Of a stretch of 64,000 bases of DNA, positions 60,501 through 64,000 are shown piece by piece; position 1 is the stretch's first letter, and the number at the start of each line of letters is the position of its first letter. The notes beneath the pieces were generated by a model that did no database searches, was not told the DNA's origin, and saw nothing but the letters and a program-made list of their open reading frames with translations. The position numbers were made by a program, and so were the translations under genes. The DNA comes from Nectonema munidae (Eukaryota; Nematomorpha; Nectonematoida; Nectonematidae), in the NCBI GenBank assembly GCA_030549495.1, contig JAUIRK010000699.1, positions 29,420 to 93,419 on the forward strand, read 5' to 3'.

Positions 60501-60606
60501 AGGGTTGGATAGATACAATTAAAATGGGTAGTAGGAAAGCCAAAAAAATATAAATTTACATAGGGTTTTCGATCGAGTAGGTTGGAAAACTTGAATCCCA
60601 TCACTG
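57584..60606 (+). mobile_element. KIAA1586-type hAT transposon with both ends and 8-bp target duplication
   Basis: The left end CAGTGGTGGGATTCAACC at 57584 and the right end (reverse complement CAGTGATGGGATTCAAG) at 60606 are inverted. Both continue to a shared CCTACTCGAT. The flanks are gttggctg (57576-57583) and gttggatg (60607-60614), a 7/8 match to the 8-bp hAT duplication. Length 3023 bp. The interior holds one decayed transposase on the plus strand. It looks like a formerly autonomous element, intact at its ends. Confidence 0.85.
58375..60390 (+). pseudogene. hAT transposase of KIAA1586 type, broken
   Basis: Parts in order: an N-terminal segment (58375-58569) ending at a stop; 'LGCLHCSKTKK' (58630-58665), the family's Cys-containing N-terminal block; and the catalytic RNase-H-like part with LVDEAST (about 59080). 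The longest open segment (59078-59539) reads VEDIEVSSVIFFNLVELEDQ, LVAFCSDGTSAMLGRHSGVG and IVLWHCLNHRLQLVLDDSV, and includes a catalytic Asp in CSDG. Middle segments lie at 59564-59803 and 59882-60217 and a C-terminal piece (NWHAAKNWKATDTVITWL) at about 60245-60300. Several frame changes and stops inactivate it. Similar proteins are often annotated as E3 SUMO-protein ligase KIAA1586-like. Confidence 0.8.
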
Positions 60607-60688
60607 GTTGGATGCCAAGCTCAGTTGAAAGCGTAATCTAGGTCTAGAAAAATTGTAGAAGAAGTTTTCTGAGAAAAAAGGTAGTGGT

Positions 60689-61310
60689 GCGAAGGCTAAG
60701 CTAGAATTTTTTACAATAAAATTTTGAAATCAAAATATTTGTTGGAGACTATTGCTATATTTCGCTTCGAAAATATCATTAAAGTTTAACTCTAAACAGC
60801 TTAGAATAGAAAAATTAAGAAAAAACGAATTGATCAAAGGCAGCGGCAAAGCATCAAGCCCGCAACTACTTTTTTATCAATTGGAAAAATCAGCCCGCGG
60901 ACAACCATAAGTTTTAGAGTAATGGTGAAAGCATTTTGATTAACGGTACCTCAAAAACAACGCTCTAAATAATAGCATATTTTGTGTGCAAGTATAAATC
61001 CTCATCTTAAACTTTTCCTCTATTTGACGTGTAGAAGGCAGAAAATCAATACCGTTCAACACATTTTAGAGCATTATTACTAGAGAGAATTTGAAAAAAG
61101 TAATATAAATTAAAAAAATATTTATATCAAAATTGTAAAACGAAACAAAATCATCTTTGATTTGATAATGTAATATCTTCTTAATTTTTCTATTCTAAGC
61201 TGTTTAGAGTTAAACTTTAATGATATTTTCGAAGCGAAATATAGCAATAGTCTCCAACAAATATTTTGATTTCAAAATTTTATTGTAAAAAATTCTAGCT
61301 TAGCCTTCGC
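60689..61310. repeat. Perfect 133-bp inverted repeat (foldback)
   Basis: Arms 60689-60821 and 61178-61310 are, as read by eye, exact reverse complements over 133 bp, separated by a 356-bp loop (60822-61177). Mismatch begins immediately outside both arms. The arms contain 'gcgaaggctaagctagaatt' at the outer ends. No coding capacity is seen in the loop and no target duplication is obvious. It could be a foldback transposon or a recent inverted duplication. Confidence 0.85.
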
Positions 61311-61340
61311 TTAATAGTATCTTAATTTATATAATAAATT

Positions 61341-61505
61341 TTGGTGATTAATTCACACAAAATTATTCACCTATTAGTAAATTAGCTTTCACCGGTGACT
61401 TATTGTAAAATAAACTTATCCACACCACAAATTAAAGATGCTCAATTTGATTCTGAAATAATCTTTTGTCACTCTAGATTAAAATTGCGGTTCTTATTAA
61501 ATAAT
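61341..61505 (+). repeat. Dispersed repeat B, copy 2
   Basis: Carries 'agtaaattagctttcaccggtgactta', 'aaaataaacttatccac' and 'tcactctagatt' in the same order as 8757-8965, with a short deletion relative to that copy. It directly follows the foldback element. Confidence 0.6.
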
Positions 61506-63106
61506 TTTTTTCAATAATTGTAAAATGACATAGTAAAAATATTAATCGGTACTCTAATTAAATCGAACACTCTTGGCCATCCTTTGTAAAATTCTTGTTC
61601 TTTAGTTTACGAATTAAAGAGACAACTTTAAATTATATATCTCAATAGGAGCGCTATTGTTTTGCTTTTCGCCTTACAATAAAATAATTTATCGAAAATT
61701 AAAATATTAATTATTAGGGAATTTTACCCTTATTTTTTTACTTCAAGTCTTGTTTTTCTCGAAAGTTACTTCTGCTTCGTCAAACACAAAGACGACACTA
61801 CTGACGATATAAAAAAAATTTAAGGCACAAGAATTTTATTTGCAATTTTTCGGTTTGAACGATGCAAATCTTCTAAAACGATTATTAACAAAATACAACA
61901 ATTATACGAAATTTAATTTTTTTTGTAAAATATGAAAGGATATAGAGTCAAAATGCGACATAAGATCATCACAGACGCAACAGAATTACTCTAATTTTAA
62001 GATCGCTTGAACTGTTCCCTACCTTTTCAAAAATAAAATGGAACCTTTTTTGATAAAAATAATTAGTACAATATACGATAAAAAATATCGTTTGTAAGTA
62101 AAGAATGATAGGGTATTTATACTTTTTTAGCTGAATTCGATGTGCGTCTTATTGATGATTTTAGCAATGAAGATCTTATGAAAATATGGGGTTAAACTTT
62201 CAGGATCATTGTATCAAGAAAATCGTCTCATTAAAATACAAAATTACAGTGACAAATAAAGGAGACTATTAGTATAAAATTTTTTAAAAAGGAACGCTTT
62301 TAGGCATCGATTTTAGAAATTGAATCGTCTGATTTTCTTTTTGAATGAATTTTTATATAAACTAAGGTATTAATGTTTGTTGTGTATGTTAGGGTTAATA
62401 GTAAGAATAGCTGATATATCATCATAGATCGACTATTTATGAGAAAGTTGGTTAATTAGTTAGTTTACTAGTAATTTATATATTTAGTTAGTTGCATAGA
62501 TAGAGAATACAAAAGCTGATATAACTAATACTAAAAATCTAAAAAGAATAAAACGGTCCAAGTATGAATCCTCCACTCGGAATGTGTGAAAACTTGGTTC
62601 GTAAATCTTGAATCACTTAAAACGGGAAAATATAAAAAGAAAAAAGTTCGTTCGTTAAAAGAGAAATTAGTCTTTCTAGGATGAAACAAGAGTTCATAGA
62701 TGCGTGAGAATTATCATCTACAATTGCATCTATACACATCGAACTTCAGAAAATGTTCAATCCATTTTCATCATCAAAATAGCTTGGTTACAGAATTTAA
62801 TATAATGACTATTCATGTCCTATTTTATTGGTTAAGAATTAACAAATCTAATTATTAATTTTTTTAATCCATTTTGGAAGAAAAGGGCGATCGTCTAGTT
62901 ATGCTTACGACATTGCATAAAACAAAATACACGCATTATGAAAATTTGAAATAAAAAAGCCTTCTTTAATGAAAAATACGGGGAGATGTTTATCTATACT
63001 AAAAAGAATGTGTAGGTACTTATTGAAGTTTTTAAAAAATATATTCTAGCGCAGTAATATGACATTGTTGTAAATGTGGTAAAAAATGCACGTAAAATTA
63101 TATTCA
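61506..63106. other. AT-rich intergenic sequence
   Basis: No gene or element recognised. 'gttggttaattagttagttt'-type phrases near 62447-62500 are low-complexity. Confidence 0.4.
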
Positions 63107-63901
63107 TTAGGCTTTTCTTCTTTTAGCTGGAGCCGGAGGTGAAGCAATATTTTCTTCTACAAATATAGGCTCCAAGACACGTGGACATGTGTAGGATTTT
63201 TTAACTGGAGTGCATTCTAAAAAAAATAAAGAGTATTTAAAGAAAAGTGTTTTGATCGCAGTGAATCATTCAATAGAATACACACAACTGGTTTATATAT
63301 TCAAGGCTTGTCAGTTATGCTTTCAGGGTGAAGTCTCAAACAAGTTGACTTAATTTTGACACCACGGTATCATGAGAGGAAACAGGCACACTGACAAAGA
63401 AACCTACCATTTCATGGTGTCGTTTCTGTTTATACCTATAAAAGTTAGGTATAAACCTTATCTCTCAAAGAAAAGTCTATCCTCTCTTTTCTTTACAAAA
63501 GTGCAAAGAAGAACATATTAATTAATTAATTAAGTTGTTTTGTGACGTTCGCACCCATCCTTTCGGATATCGTGGCCCGCCCGGAATGCTGAGTCCAAGT
63601 TTAGTGGAAGGACTTTCCATCCCACTAAACACCAATCGGCCCTTGTTACAAAAGAATAGCTCTATTATATATATTATTTTACAAGAATTTATGTTGCAAT
63701 ATATAAATACAACTGAGTGAAAGATACAATCCTAACGCGAACGCTCCCAATTTGGGAAATAAACTTATTGTCTAGTGATAGCTTGATTACTAACCACGTA
63801 GAATCGCGTCGCTAGAGCACTACCTAACCGTAAAAACCTTTGAATTCTTCAGAGGAAGAAAACCAGGGTAAAAAACCGGCAAGACGGAATGTATCTTGTT
63901 C
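63107..63901 (-). CDS. Last two exons of an unrecognised gene, partial
   Basis: Minus-strand gene entering from beyond the right edge. The penultimate exon 63901-63829 (acceptor tctttatttag, donor TACG|GTTAGG, 73 nt) encodes EQDTFRLAGFLPWFSSSEEF then KGFY. The last exon 63216-63107 (acceptor attttttttag, 110 nt) encodes CTPVKKSYTCPRVLEPIFVE, then ENIASPPAPAKRRKA and a TAA stop. The split Glu codon joins in phase (1+2). The tail is Pro/Ala-rich and ends in a KRRK cluster that could act as a nuclear localisation signal. An AATATA variant poly(A) signal lies a few bases downstream. I do not recognise the protein. Support is from two good splice acceptors and matching phase, so this is moderate at best. 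Confidence 0.48.
63428..63456. repeat. Perfect 11-bp hairpin
   Basis: GTTTATACCTA (63428-63438) and TAGGTATAAAC (63446-63456) are perfect inverted repeats around a 7-bp spacer, inside the intron of the partial gene. Function unknown; possibly a transposon footprint. Confidence 0.6.
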
Positions 63902-64000
63902 CTAAATAAAAGAATATGATTATAAAAGGTATATGCTACAAAAATAGAAGCGTTTGAAGGCATGCAATATCTTATATATTATTAATAAATAATATTTGAT

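Noticed and set aside
63535-63720. Plus-strand coding exon near the right edge
   Set aside because: Short frame without an ATG start or recognisable domain, lying inside the intron of the minus-strand gene model.

Overview
This is an AT-rich stretch of an animal (metazoan) nuclear genome. It has spliced genes with GT-AG introns, tRNA-derived SINEs, LINEs and many broken DNA transposons of the piggyBac, hAT, MULE, Merlin and pogo types. The main host gene is an oxidosqualene cyclase (lanosterol synthase family). Insects and nematodes lack this enzyme, so a non-insect invertebrate is more likely, but I cannot name the taxon.

Host genes, all on the minus strand. (1) Positions 28811-45192 hold an oxidosqualene cyclase in 11 exons. 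Every splice phase closes and the model gives 768 residues. The catalytic Asp of the DCTAE motif is kept, but the motif reads DTSSL, and exon 1 adds an N-terminal hydrophobic anchor that ordinary lanosterol synthases lack. (2) Positions 48413-49636 hold an intact, intronless CARD caspase about 3.2 kb upstream. (3) Positions 9793-10377 hold a tentative three-exon gene for a small single-pass membrane protein. (4) Positions 63107-63901 hold the last two exons of an unrecognised gene that continues beyond the right edge.

The rest is mobile-element fossil ground. From 0 to 9 kb: a SINE, a broken piggyBac, a pogo end, LINE fragments and an array of ~125-152 bp tandem repeats. From 10 to 26 kb: more of that array, a second piggyBac, a MULE-like MITE with a 10-bp target duplication, a 42-bp minisatellite, a hAT MITE, two more SINE copies, hAT remnants and a MULE transposase. 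Cyclase introns carry a hAT transposase, hAT-type ends and a broken integrase-bearing element. From 51 to 61 kb: a Merlin element with both ends, an RTE-type LINE bounded by a 15-bp duplication, a 3-kb KIAA1586-type hAT with matching ends, and a perfect 133-bp inverted repeat.

The most notable signal is the non-canonical, apparently intact oxidosqualene cyclase: either a cyclase with altered initiation chemistry or product, or a former enzyme now doing something else. No operon-like or defence-type gene cluster is visible.
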